Of a stretch of 64,000 nucleotides of DNA, positions 36,523 to 46,655 are shown piece by piece. Position 1 is the stretch's first letter. The number at the start of each line of letters is the position of its first letter. Origin of the DNA: Nicotiana tabacum (Eukaryota > Streptophyta > Magnoliopsida > Solanales > Solanaceae); the NCBI RefSeq assembly GCF_000715075.1, contig NC_134097.1, positions 127,594,997-127,658,996 of the forward strand, in the 5' to 3' direction. A program made the position numbers and the translations under genes. A model generated the notes under the pieces. It saw only the letters and a program-made list of their open reading frames with translations. It did not search any database and was not told the origin of the DNA.

Positions 36523-38283
36523 TGATTATTTGGATAATTAGTCTGTAATAACCTTGATACTATTTTTTTTTACTTATTGTACTTTATCTTCGTACTTTTG
36601 GTATGTATATAAAGTTACCTTTCCATGTATATATTTATTTCCCTTTTTATGTATATTCATCTCAATCCACTATTGTACATATTCAGTTTACTTTCCGTAT
36701 TTTACTTTATAATTCTTTTGCAATTTTCTTTAATAGCATAGCTTCTTATTTTATTTAGTAGTTTCTTTTTCAATTTGTAGCTTCTTACTTTTACAAGTTT
36801 TCGTGATCAATAAGCCTTTGGTTTTCTTAATGCCACGATTCTTTCCAAAGGTGGAATTTGTGTGAACCGGGTGGCTCTTCCCGATGATGGATGGCATGAC
36901 AACCTTCTTAAGGGTTTGAGTCCGTTTTCTTTATGTTTTTGTGTAAATAGTAGTAATGAATAAAAGTGTCTCAAGCAAAGCTTCACTTGGTCCTAACACA
37001 TTTACCTTTGACCTTATGGTTAGAAACAAAATGATTTGCAAAGAATGGTGCTAGTTGTGACCTTTAGACTCTTGTGTTGACTAAACAATCATCGAGTGGT
37101 TTTTCGGAGCCATTTGTGTTGCTCAATCTTAGCTAGGGTTGTTGTGGGACCTCGACTCTATTCTTTTTAGCAATCCAACAGCTTGTGAGGTGAGGTATTG
37201 ATTTACAAGTCCAAGTCCTGTGCCAATAAGTCTAGAACTTGCCCTGAATATTTGTCTAGGCAAAATTCTAAGTGTAGCTCGACTTGAGAAATGATTATAG
37301 GCTCTCCTTGATCCAAATTGAAACTTGAATGCATCCATAGCCCACCAAAAATGATATCCCTAGTCAATCCCGTTGAGCGAAAGCCCTTGTTCTTTCAATA
37401 ACCACAATACAAGCTTTTATCCATTATAAAATAACCCTCTCTTGTCATCCGATCTTTCCTTAGCACAATTGGAAAATCATAAGTTTGGGGGGAGAGACGA
37501 GGAATGCAAAATTAATAAAAGATACAAAATGAAGAAAATGAAAGGCAAAAGAAAAAGAAAGAAAAGCCAAAAAGCCAAAAAGAAAGTGAATAATATAGAA
37601 AAATGAAGGTATTCAATAAAAGCAATGATGAAAGGCTTGGAATGATTAGAAAGGAGAAAAATAATTGTCATGAATAAGAAAGAGTGACCGTGTGTCTCTC
37701 TAGTCCCCTAAGGAAGAAGAAAATGACTCAAAGAGTCACGAAAGTGTGAGCCGAAATGAGAACATGAAGTGCTTAAGGAAAGATGAAACCTTCATAGACC
37801 GATATATCCTACCTTGAACCAAAAGCCTTCATTACATTTCCACAAAAGCCCTATATGATTTCGAGTTGAGTGAGCTGCGTTAGTGGTGATTCACATAAGG
37901 GGCAAGTTTATGGTAATTAGAGCCAGACTTGTGACCTTCCTTTGAGAGAGATGAGTGTACTTTTCCACAATCCTTATTCTGAGTGCTATAATCTAAAGTG
38001 AGATTTGCATATGGAGAATAGAGGAGAAAGAGTTTGTGTTCCACAGTGACCTACGTAGTAGAGTGAGCTTCCTTGATGAGTTAAGTCAACTCTTGATGCT
38101 CTTGTGTCGCACTAGAGCCATGGTGCAAAAAAGGTTGTGTGTTGTTGATAAGACATTTGTGTTGATGGTAATTGTTAGTCCCAATTGATGCTTGATGAAG
38201 TCACCTTAAAACAACTAAAATTTTCTTTTATTTTATCTTGTAGGAGTGGAAATTACTTTGTTTGCTTGAGGACAAGCAAAAAC
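36523..38283. other. Athila 3' non-coding region
   Basis: A long spacer between the third ORF and the 3' LTR. It contains a purine-rich tract, AAGTTTGGGGGGAGAGACGAG, at about 37481-37500 (given as landmark AAGTTTGGGGGGAG) and a strongly A/G-rich stretch to about 37680. No convincing coding sequence is present. Confidence 0.6.
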
Positions 38284-38299
38284 TTAAGTTTGGGGGAGT
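38284..38299 (+). promoter_or_regulatory. Athila polypurine tract
   Basis: AAGTTTGGGGGAG lies immediately before the 3' LTR and would prime plus-strand synthesis. Confidence 0.85.
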
Positions 38300-39861
38300 T
38301 GATAACTATGGATTCTAGCCTATCTTATGCTCTCTTTTGCTTAGGTTTTGGATAAAAAATGTGTAAAAGTATTTCCGAAAACTGACTTATTGTGTTTGTC
38401 TGTAGGGTTTGGTCAAAATGAGGCAAGAAAGCCATAATTAACTCATGAAGGAGTTAAATTTGCACAAGTTCAAAGCTGGGATAAAAGCGCTGACCGCAAA
38501 GGAAAAGAGCGGTCGCGGAAGGTCCACCGCTGAAGCGGCCACAATTATGCGGTCTGTGGAATTGAGATTCAGAGAAGGATTTTGGGTATAACAGAGACCG
38601 CTGACCGCAATAAAATAGCGCGGCAGCAGAATACCTGACACGGCCGCGGTGGTAATTCTGCTTAGGGCGAGATAGAGAATCAGAGATCTTGCAATGTGAG
38701 CTCAAATGAGGAACGCGGTCCGCAAACATTTTATGTGGCCGCGATAGAAGCCAACGTTGACGCGGTAGACTTTACGCTATCCGCGAAACCTATCCCAGTC
38801 CTAGTCCAAAATTGAAAAAATGCAGTCCGCGCTTGTTTTTGCGCGGTCGTGAAAGTCCATGCGCTGAGGCGCTCAGTATTTCGCTGACAGCGGAACCTCC
38901 ATAGGGGTATTTTGTCTAGTAATTTTAGCTGTGTATAAATAGATCTTTTTCACATTTTTAGGGTATCTTTGGTATTAGGGAGCTCGTGAACAGCCGTACT
39001 TTACCATTTAGAGTAATTTTAGAGCAGTTTTAGTTTATATTCTTAGATTTTATTCTTGTAATCAACTTTTATGGCTTATATTTCATATTCATTTTTGATT
39101 TCTACCTTGATTATGAGTAGCTAAACCCATTAGCTAGGGTTGTGACCCAACCCTAGTGTGGGTATTTAATGGGTCTTTAATTTTAGGGCTTAATTGTTTA
39201 TGGGTTAGTGATATTTAGCTTGATTCATACTTTAATTGTAGAATTAGTGGTTGCAAACACTGATTCGTACCTTTATGAATTAGACTCTTCTTGAGAAAAA
39301 GGGACTAAGTCCAGGAAAATTAGGCTAACAAGGAATTGGGGTGCATTCAAGAGATTGATAACCCCAATTAAATTGTTAAACCTAGAGATAGTAATACCCG
39401 ACTTGAGCCAATTTTACTTGTATTGTTTGAACACCCAATTAGGATTGAGAAAGTCAATTACGGCAAAGTCACTCAAACTACCAAGAGGTATAGAGTGAGT
39501 AATTATGTGTAAAGGTTATATCACGACCCCAAATATAACAAGATTGTCCTAAATTTTAAATCCCATTAGATACTCGCCTAGGTGCAAGTCACTTCCCTAG
39601 TGCTTTTTATCAATTTAGAAAACTATTACAAAAATATTGTACTTAGATTATTTTCAGCAATCAATAGCATTAAAAGTAGAATAGAAACAAGTCCAAGCAT
39701 GGTTAGAAGTGCAATTAAAAGCAACACGCGTAGCTAGATTAGATAGAAATCCAACTCCCAACCAATATTAACTCCCTGTGGAATCGATCCCGACCTTTCG
39801 GGTAAAAACTGCATCGACCACTCCTCGCCATTATATAGTGGTGCAGGGTTGGAGCCAATCA
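38300..39861 (+). repeat. Athila 3' LTR (1562 bp)
   Basis: Matches 25995-27553 end to end, terminates CCAATCA and is followed by the GTTTT target duplication. Confidence 0.95.
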
Positions 39862-40015
39862 GTTTTCCCCGTGAAACCCGAGACCATCGTCACCATGTGG
39901 GGGTGCGTTTTGCGAGTTTGACATATTTTAACCTGAGAGCAAAAATACTTGACAAGAACAAGCGTGAAATAATGTGTGTTATCAAAATCAGTATTGAACA
40001 ATCACTATTATCCTT

Positions 40016-40034
40016 AGCCCCACGGTGGGCGACA
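40016..40034 (-). promoter_or_regulatory. TAT primer-binding site (tRNA-Lys-like, one mismatch)
   Basis: On the minus strand TGTCGCCCACCGTGGGGCT lies three bases after the 5' LTR. It fits the 3' end of plant tRNA-Lys(CUU) with CCA, except T for G at the third base. This fixes the element's direction and the inner LTR boundary at 40038. Confidence 0.8.
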
Positions 40035-40037
40035 AAC

Positions 40038-40630
40038 TGTTTACCCTCAAATTCGGATAATAATTAAACTTATATTGTGGTTTTAAGGATATGTAATTTC
40101 GTCCAATACCTATTGATAAGCAAGAAAATAAATGAATAAATTAGAAAATAAAATAAATCAAACCAGTGTGCGAGCCAGGTCTCGACCTCGACTTGGGGTA
40201 GTCTCGAAGTGGGATAATAAAAATAGTAAATGGTAAAGCAACTCTAACGAACAATAAGTGAAATAGTAGGAAAGTAATGAGTGTATATATTCTTGTTAAT
40301 GTACAATGATGATTCTTACAAATGAATGAGATCCCTCTTTATATAATAGAGGAGTCCTAAATAAGGTACACTTCTAATTATAGTAGGAAACCATATTAAC
40401 ATCTAATTAACCGTTGTAGATTGATCCGTTCTGAGATTCATGCCACGATCCTTGACCAATAGCGGATATCTCACCTTTTCGGTTATCAAGCTATGCCGAT
40501 GTCACTCGAAGTTTGCCTCTTTCTGGCCGCAATCAATATCGAACTCGGTCCGAATTCGACGTCCTAACTCTTTGACGTGACATTTCTATCTAGGCCAAAG
40601 AATGAAATCGGGTAGCTTCTACCGCATACA
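40038..40630 (-). repeat. TAT 5' LTR (593 bp, intact)
   Basis: On the plus strand it runs from TGTTTACCCTC to CCGCATACA and is followed by the TATAT duplication. It is the reference for the two fragments at 14342-14752 and 15937-16095. Confidence 0.9.
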
Positions 40631-40635
40631 TATAT

Positions 40636-41478
40636 ACTAATCAATTGTAGTTAAATGGTAAAATTGTATATAAGCGCACATGATATGAATTTTACGGGTT
40701 GAAAGGAGCACCGATTATGAATTTTATTGGTTGAAGCGAGCATCGATTACGAGGATGTCATTTTTTCTATTTACCCTTCCCTACGAAAAATGGTTATCTC
40801 CATCATTTACATTCTCTTTTGTTTTCTGTTTTATGTGTTTTTAAACTATCATAATTAATACTTTGTCTGTCTGATCAATGTAAATAAAATATTTGTGCTT
40901 TACCTCCTAGTTTCGACGACGAACTTTAATACATCCAACCGTGGACTGCCTTTTCTGGCGCAATTGAAGAAAAATAGAAATAGCGTCCACGGGTTATTCT
41001 TTTGTCATGTCTTTGATAGATAGTTACTGTCCTGGAGTATCAAATTCTACAAGTGAGACTCCCCACAAATTTAGAGGCGGACTCAGGATTTGAGCACGAC
41101 GGAGACACCATTATCTTAAGCATATCAATTACTAGTGATAAAGTTGGCGCGTAACTCTATTAAAAAAATGAGTATGATAATGTATCAGCAAATACGAACT
41201 TTAAGTTTACTTTTTGGCTCTAAAACTCTTTGCAGAAAGCAAAAGTTCAATACCAATTTTTTTTTGCTTTGTTAATAATTTCAAAAGAAAAAATTACTCA
41301 AATAAAATTAAAATTTACCCAAATAAACTTATTCTTTCAGATGAAGAAGAGTCTCAAACTCAGTAGTCCTTGCCGATTTGGGCTGTCAAAGTCAAGATCG
41401 AGCAGACGCAGAATAAGATTAAAACAATCTTTGAAAAAGTATTTTTATTTTTGTGTAGAAGGGGTGATTGGAGGGGTT
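40636..41478. other. Intergenic, nothing recognised
   Basis: AT-rich sequence between the TAT element and the solo LTR. Short open frames have no family resemblance. Confidence 0.6.
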
Positions 41479-41483
41479 TTACT

Positions 41484-43861
41484 TGTAACACCCCATAAAT
41501 TCAGACTAGATGTGGACGTGTTAAATGAGTATTAATTTGATATTTTAGACATATGAAGTCCTGTTGGGATGAGTATGGGTGGAAATAGTTGTTTTGGAAT
41601 CAAGATGGAGAGTGAGGTGCATAAGATTCAATGAAATCGATTAAGTTTACCAAAAGTTTGTTTTCCAGTAGGATTTCATGAAAATATGTAAGGAACTTCG
41701 CAAAACGCAAAACATAAAAGTTCTAGTTATTTGAAATATCTTTCCAATGATATATTATGGAGTCCAAACAGACCTCTGTGCAAAAAGTTATAAGCATTTT
41801 ACTAGACAATATGCATTATACGCGACCGGATGGTCCTATGCGCGGCCGCGCACTTGTGGCAATGCTACTGCCCTGCTGCGTGTTCAGGTACGTATTTGGG
41901 CCTTCAGGTGCGCGGGAGTGCATCCAGGAAGCCGTTTTAAAAGCCTTACTTCGTCCCCCACACCCCAAAACACAAAAACTTGCTCTAGAAAGGGAGGCTA
42001 TCAAGAATCTAACCTACTCCAAGGTCCCTCCTCATCCAAGGTAAGTTCTAATGGTGATTCTAAGTTAATTCCAATTCTCCAATACCTTATTAACATGGGT
42101 AAACCCTTCAAATTATTAGATATTTGATTGTGACATCTTGGTTGAGAAAAGAAACTCTAGAACTCGAATTTAAGAGGATTGAACGTCATAAGGTAATATC
42201 TTCACCCTCTAATTGATTATAGCATTGGATAAATGATTATAGACTCTAAGTTCATGAGATATGAGTTGATTAGTTTGATAGAAAAGCATGAACGGTTATA
42301 GATTTGGGTTGTTGGTTTTTTATTATTGATTAAGGGTATTGTTTATCTTATGGGTGATGAATAATGATATTGATTATAACAATTTGAGATTTTAGAATTT
42401 ATCTAGGAGCAAGAGAATGGGTTGTTGGGTGTAGAAACACCATTAATAAGGGTTATGAAGCTTTATACCCCCCAAGCGTTTAATAAAATGCCTAACTGAC
42501 CAAAATATGAGTATTATTGCTAATATGGAATCCCTTTGACTTGTATTGATATAGATTAAAGTTGAAAGAGTTGGCGAATGTTGTATTGCATGAACAAGTA
42601 GGAAGTTAAGGTATGTGAGGCTAACTCTCTATGTTGGGAATGTTAATGATTCTCCCAACACTACGTTTCTTTTACAACGTTATTAATTGCCTAAAAATAT
42701 AGTTAAGCCTAGTTCCTTGAATAATTATAGAACTTCTATTCTCTAGCTTCGTAACTCGTTCATGACTTTCATTCTGAACGTTGTGAGCTCAGTGTGTAAT
42801 CGATATAGACTTGTGTTTGATGCCCATGAGTCTCAGTCTAGATTACTCAGCATGTCATAAATAGTTGAAGTTTCAGCTCTCATAATCAGTTAATGAATAC
42901 ATTTCTCAGTCTAGTTATATTCAGCATTCCAGTATCATGTAACTTAGTATGGTTCCGTATTTCAGTATTATGTATTGCAGTATGATTCTTAGTTCCTGAT
43001 TTTAAATCCCTGAATATTGAACACATGTATTTGGGCTTGAGGCCAAAGTTAATGCTTTATGCATATTAGGCCTGAGGCCACAGTTTATACTTTATGCATC
43101 ATTGGGCCCGAGGCCGTAGTTATGTATACGTATACTTGGACCCAAGGCTACAGTTTGTGCACATATATATATTGGGCCTGAGGCTGTAGTTTATTTATTC
43201 AGATAAACAGGTATTTCATCATTCAGAAGAGGAAGTATTCATATCCTTACTTCTTTTGTTCAGTTCAGTTATTAGTTACCAGTTATCATTTTCGTTTCAG
43301 CTTCAGTAATTATTATTTCAGTTATCAATTATCAACTTAGTTTCAGTTTCGGCACTTATATTTCTTTCTTTCAGTTGTTTTACATACCATTGGAATTCAA
43401 ATATACTGACATTCCTTTTGCCCGGGGCCTGCATCTCACGAAGCAGGTAATGATTTACAGGTCGACGATTCAGAGCGCTAGGATCCTTATACCAGCTATT
43501 TGGTAAGCCCCGGTTCCTTCTGGGCATTACCATTACTTCACAGTCTTTCAGTATTTACAGACAACCAGTATTTTCAGTACTTTATTAGAGGCTTCATAGA
43601 CTGAAGTAACAGTTAGACAGAGTTACAAGCTTTTCATTTAAGCATTATTTGCTATAGATATGTTTCAGAATTATATTAGTGTTTCCGCACTTGATTTATA
43701 TCATTCAGACTTTCAGTATATCAGCATGTGTTAGCTTATCTTCCACATTCAATATGTTATGATACAACATGTTGATTCAGTCAACTAGTTGGTTCGCTCG
43801 ATCACATGTAGTCAGGCACCGAATGCTATATTACGTCCAAGCCTAGGTTCGGGGCGTGACA
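41484..43861 (+). mobile_element. Solo LTR (2378 bp), Ty3/gypsy Del/Tekay-like
   Basis: It starts TGTAACACCCC, ends GGGGCGTGACA and is flanked by TTACT at 41479-41483 and 43862-43866. There is no internal domain, PBS or polypurine tract, so it is a single LTR left by unequal recombination. The TGTAACACCCC start is typical of Del/Tekay chromovirus LTRs in plants. It contains a GCGCGGCCGCGC palindrome near 41840 and a tandem GGGCCTGAGGC repeat. Confidence 0.88.
43025..43200 (+). repeat. Degenerate tandem repeat in the solo LTR
   Basis: Five to six imperfect units of about 35-50 bp share TTGGGCCTGAGGCCACAGTT-like cores followed by TATGCAT or TATACGTATAC. Confidence 0.8.
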
Positions 43862-43866
43862 TTACT

Positions 43867-44284
43867 TTTGTTTGAAAAAGAGAGGCGAGAGACAGAAGGG
43901 TTACTTTTGTTTTTGAGTTTGAAAAAGATTAAAACTTTGGATAGACTATTGTGTACAAGTATTAAGAATTCAAAATAAATAAAATAAAAAACCAGACAAC
44001 TAAGGCCAAAGGAAACAATCGTTGATTTAAAAAAAAACTAAAAGAAAATAAAATAGGAGTGTAGGAGTTGCATTTTGAATAATGGTCCATCAAGCAACTG
44101 AAGCACTCAAGCAGGCTACAAAAACCATCGCTTTTGTCCTGTTTTTGTTGTTGAGGGGGCCAGGAAAACTATTTAAGGGGTCCCAAAGTATATACAAATA
44201 TATATAAAATATATTTATAGTATTTTTTCTGAGGCTAACGGGTTTCGATAACCCCCTAACCCCAAAGTAGGTCCACCTCTGCAC
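43867..44284. other. Intergenic, nothing recognised
   Basis: Purine-rich then AT-rich sequence with no supported gene or structured repeat. Confidence 0.5.
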
Positions 44285-44715
44285 AAATTTTGGCTATTTT
44301 TCAATTATTGGGACTGAGAAGTGACAATTTTTGAAATTTTACCCCAGATGTTAATGGGCAATAAAATCGTCAAAATAGCATTGACTAGCTAGTTTTCTGC
44401 CTAGTAATTGAAAAATGGCCGGCATTTGCAAAGTTATTGAAAAACAATCACTATTTATGCAGAGATAAACTCTAGACAAAAAATGCCCTAAATAAAACAC
44501 AGAAAGTTCCAACAAAATATGCTGGATTATGGAGCTCATGCGTGTAATCTTCTAGCATATTATACTGGAACTCCAACACAGTATGCTGAAATTTCATATG
44601 TAAAAGATTCGAACTCTAACATATTATGCTGGAATTTTTTCGAATTTTTAAGGATGTCTTTGTTCATATTTCAATTAACAGTTATAAATTAGGCTATTTC
44701 TGATTTTTATATGGT
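44285..44715. repeat. Dispersed Solanaceae-type repeat with TCCAGCATATTATGCTGGA-like palindromes
   Basis: The motifs TGGCTATTTTTCAA, AAATGGCCGGCATTTGCAAAG, several CAGCATATTAT/ATTATGCTGGAA words and a terminal TAGGCTATTTCT recall a very common tobacco/tomato interspersed repeat. This is recognition from memory. Its ends and TSD were not defined. Confidence 0.5.
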
Positions 44716-45047
44716 GCTTACCAGATCAGCTTTTACGAGTAACCCACATAAACAACTCAATTTAGCGGCCTAGCCATGGGATGAAGTCTTCTTCCATTAT
44801 CTTTACATCCTAGTTCTTATATGTGTACATGCACTGAATAATAGACAGTCGGTCATGTAGATAGCATATTACATACAACAAAGAGCATACTCTGATAGAG
44901 AGCATTCTTTGCTGGTGCATAAGTCATACATGTAAAATTCCACGTGGCGCCGTATTTGGTCGTCCCCATTTAACCTATATTCATTTTTAAAGATTTTTTG
45001 AATTAGTACCCAAAGCTTAAACAACTTCAGGCCTTTTTCTCCTCTTT

Positions 45048-45140
45048 CTTCTTCTTCTTCTTCTTCTTCTTCTTCTTCTTCTTCTTCTTCTTCTTCTTCT
45101 TCTTCTTCTTTTTCTTCTTCTTCTTCTTCTTCTTCTTCTT
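45048..45140 (+). repeat. (CTT)n microsatellite
   Basis: About 90 bp of nearly uninterrupted TTC units with a single TTT interruption near 45111. Confidence 0.95.
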
Positions 45141-45451
45141 CGGTGACAATAATTTTATATGGTATTTGTGAACATATTATAAGGTAATTTATGACGTTTT
45201 CCAGTGGTGAGCTGTTGTCGTGCTTTATTTTTTACTACTGCTTACGGTTTCTTCTTCTTTTTTTTCTAATTGCAAAGTGGGTTCGTTGGATTTATGGTTG
45301 TTTTGATAAATTGATGATTAGGGTTTGTTCTTGATGACATTTGGATTTTATGTTTCAAATTTAAGCTAATTTGGAGTAGATTTAAGTGTTAAAACGTATA
45401 GTGGATTATTAAAATTCGAAGAACATATTTTTATTTTTTTGGGCAATTTGC

Positions 45452-45845
45452 ACTTCAGGCCTTTTTGGCCTTAAGTGTATGAAAACGTTGGTTGCACTTC
45501 AGACCTATTTGGCCTTAAGTGCAACTGAAGTGCAATTTTTTTTCCACTTCAGACTTATTAGCCTTAAGTGCATGAAACCATTGGTTGCACTTCAGACTTA
45601 TTTGGCCTTAAGTGCATTTGAAGTACAAATTTTTCACTTATTGGCCTTAAGTGCTTGAAACCGTTGGTTACACTTCATACCTATTTGGCCTTAAGTGTAT
45701 CTGGAGTGCAATTTTTTCACTTCGGACTTATTGACCATAAGTGCATGAAACCATTGGTTGCACTTCAGACTTAACTGGCCGCCTTATGTGCATTGCACTT
45801 TAGATTTTTTTTTTTAACTTCAGACCGATAAGTCTAAAGTTGATC
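45452..45845 (+). repeat. ~90-bp tandem repeat (CACTTCAGAC...GGCCTTAAGTGC)
   Basis: About four units begin near 45452, 45545, 45636 and 45718. Each holds two CACTTCAGACYTATTTGGCCTTAAGTG half-units separated by GAAACCRTTGGTTG, plus a T-rich spacer. CACTT...AAGTG gives each half-unit dyad symmetry. Confidence 0.8.
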
Positions 45846-46031
45846 GTAAAATGGGTAGACTTGCAATTTTTTTTACAAAGTTGGTATAGCTTTAATTGTG
45901 ACTCCAAAATTGAGTATAAATACAAAAGGCCCGTCATACATGCCTCGCAAAGAATTGCAAGTATGACATTTAACTATCTCCATTTAAATTGACGAGTATC
46001 CCTAGTATGCATGCATAAGGCTGTATTGTGG

Positions 46032-46210
46032 TCCGGGCCCAGGACCGCCGGCCAAACGGGCCAAATGGTCCGGTTCAAGCGGGCCCGGTCTCTAGGGGTG
46101 CATAAGCTCGTAGCGGGCCGGTCCAACCCAAATAGCCCGTGAGCCCGGGACCGTTAAGCTGGGGACCGGCAGGCGGGCCTGAGCCGGTTTAACCGGGCCC
46201 AACGGACACT
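46032..46210. repeat. GC-rich GGGCC/CCGG word cluster upstream of the hAT transposase
   Basis: Words such as GGGCCCAGGACC, CGGGCCGGTCC and ACCGGGCCC recur in both orientations. TAGGGGTGCATAAG inside it (about 46094) resembles hAT terminal sequence. Clustered short motifs near hAT ends are typical transposase-binding subterminal repeats. Its role here is inference. Confidence 0.5.
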
Positions 46211-46655
46211 GTTTTTTTAAAAAATGACCAACGGTCAGATTTTTAAAATCTAGCCGTTGGCCATCAAAATTCAACCGTTTGGCACTTTAAAAAATAGCCA
46301 TTTGGCCCCCAAACTTTGTTTTAACCCCAAACTTTTGATAATTACACTTTTCCCAATTCTCAACTATAAATACCCCCCTCCCAATTCTTTCATTTTTACT
46401 CACAAATTCATCAATCTCTCTCTAATTTTCTTCTATAATTGCTTACTTTATTGTTGCAATTTCGCGAAAAATTGTCAAGTTGGTGAATTGAAGTATTCAA
46501 GTCTTCAACGATATTCAATTTTGAAGAAGTTGTTCGTCAATTCGGTAAACTCGTTCCAACTCTTAAGTTTTAATATTATAGTTTTGTTAGTTTTATTTAG
46601 TATAATTATAACTAATATGGCATTTTCTTTGAAATTTTTTTTTTGGTGGTAACAG

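Larger units (their letters stand above)
25995..39861 (+). mobile_element. Athila-type Ty3/gypsy retrotransposon, full length, plus strand
   Basis: Two long LTRs (25995-27553 and 38300-39861) start TGATAACTATGG and end CCAATCA, flanked by GTTTT at 25990-25994 and 39862-39866. A perfect 18-nt tRNA-Asp primer-binding site follows the 5' LTR, and a polypurine tract precedes the 3' LTR. The internal order is gag, protease, RT, RNase H, integrase and an additional ORF, as in Athila. In the first ~127 bp the LTRs differ at about 11 sites, mostly transitions, so the insertion is not recent. Several pol stops and frameshifts make it non-autonomous. Confidence 0.95.
14342..40630 (-). mobile_element. 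TAT-lineage Ty3/gypsy LTR retrotransposon, minus strand, interrupted by an Athila element
   Basis: The terminal sequence TG...CA lies between 5-bp duplications TATAT at 14337-14341 and 40631-40635. The complete 5' LTR is 40038-40630 (593 bp). Reading leftward come a primer-binding site, a leader, gag, protease, RT, RNase H and integrase (to about 20418), a spacer, an antisense gene on the + strand (16415-18923) and a damaged 3' LTR. Antisense open frames between pol and the 3' LTR are known in the TAT lineage (Grande, RIRE2, Retand), which supports the assignment. The coding parts contain many stops and frameshifts. The 3' LTR is broken by an inverted duplication, and a complete Athila element sits at 25995-39861, so this copy is inactive. 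Confidence 0.88.

Noticed and set aside
41747..42127. 126-codon frame around a GCGGCCGC palindrome
   Set aside because: It lies wholly inside the solo LTR and resembles no protein family.
43318..43533. Minus-strand frame MVMPRRNRGLPNSWYK in the solo LTR
   Set aside because: It lies within LTR sequence, is short, and shows no domain or gene context.
45048..45140. CRISPR-like or satellite array
   Set aside because: It is a plain trinucleotide microsatellite without spacers.
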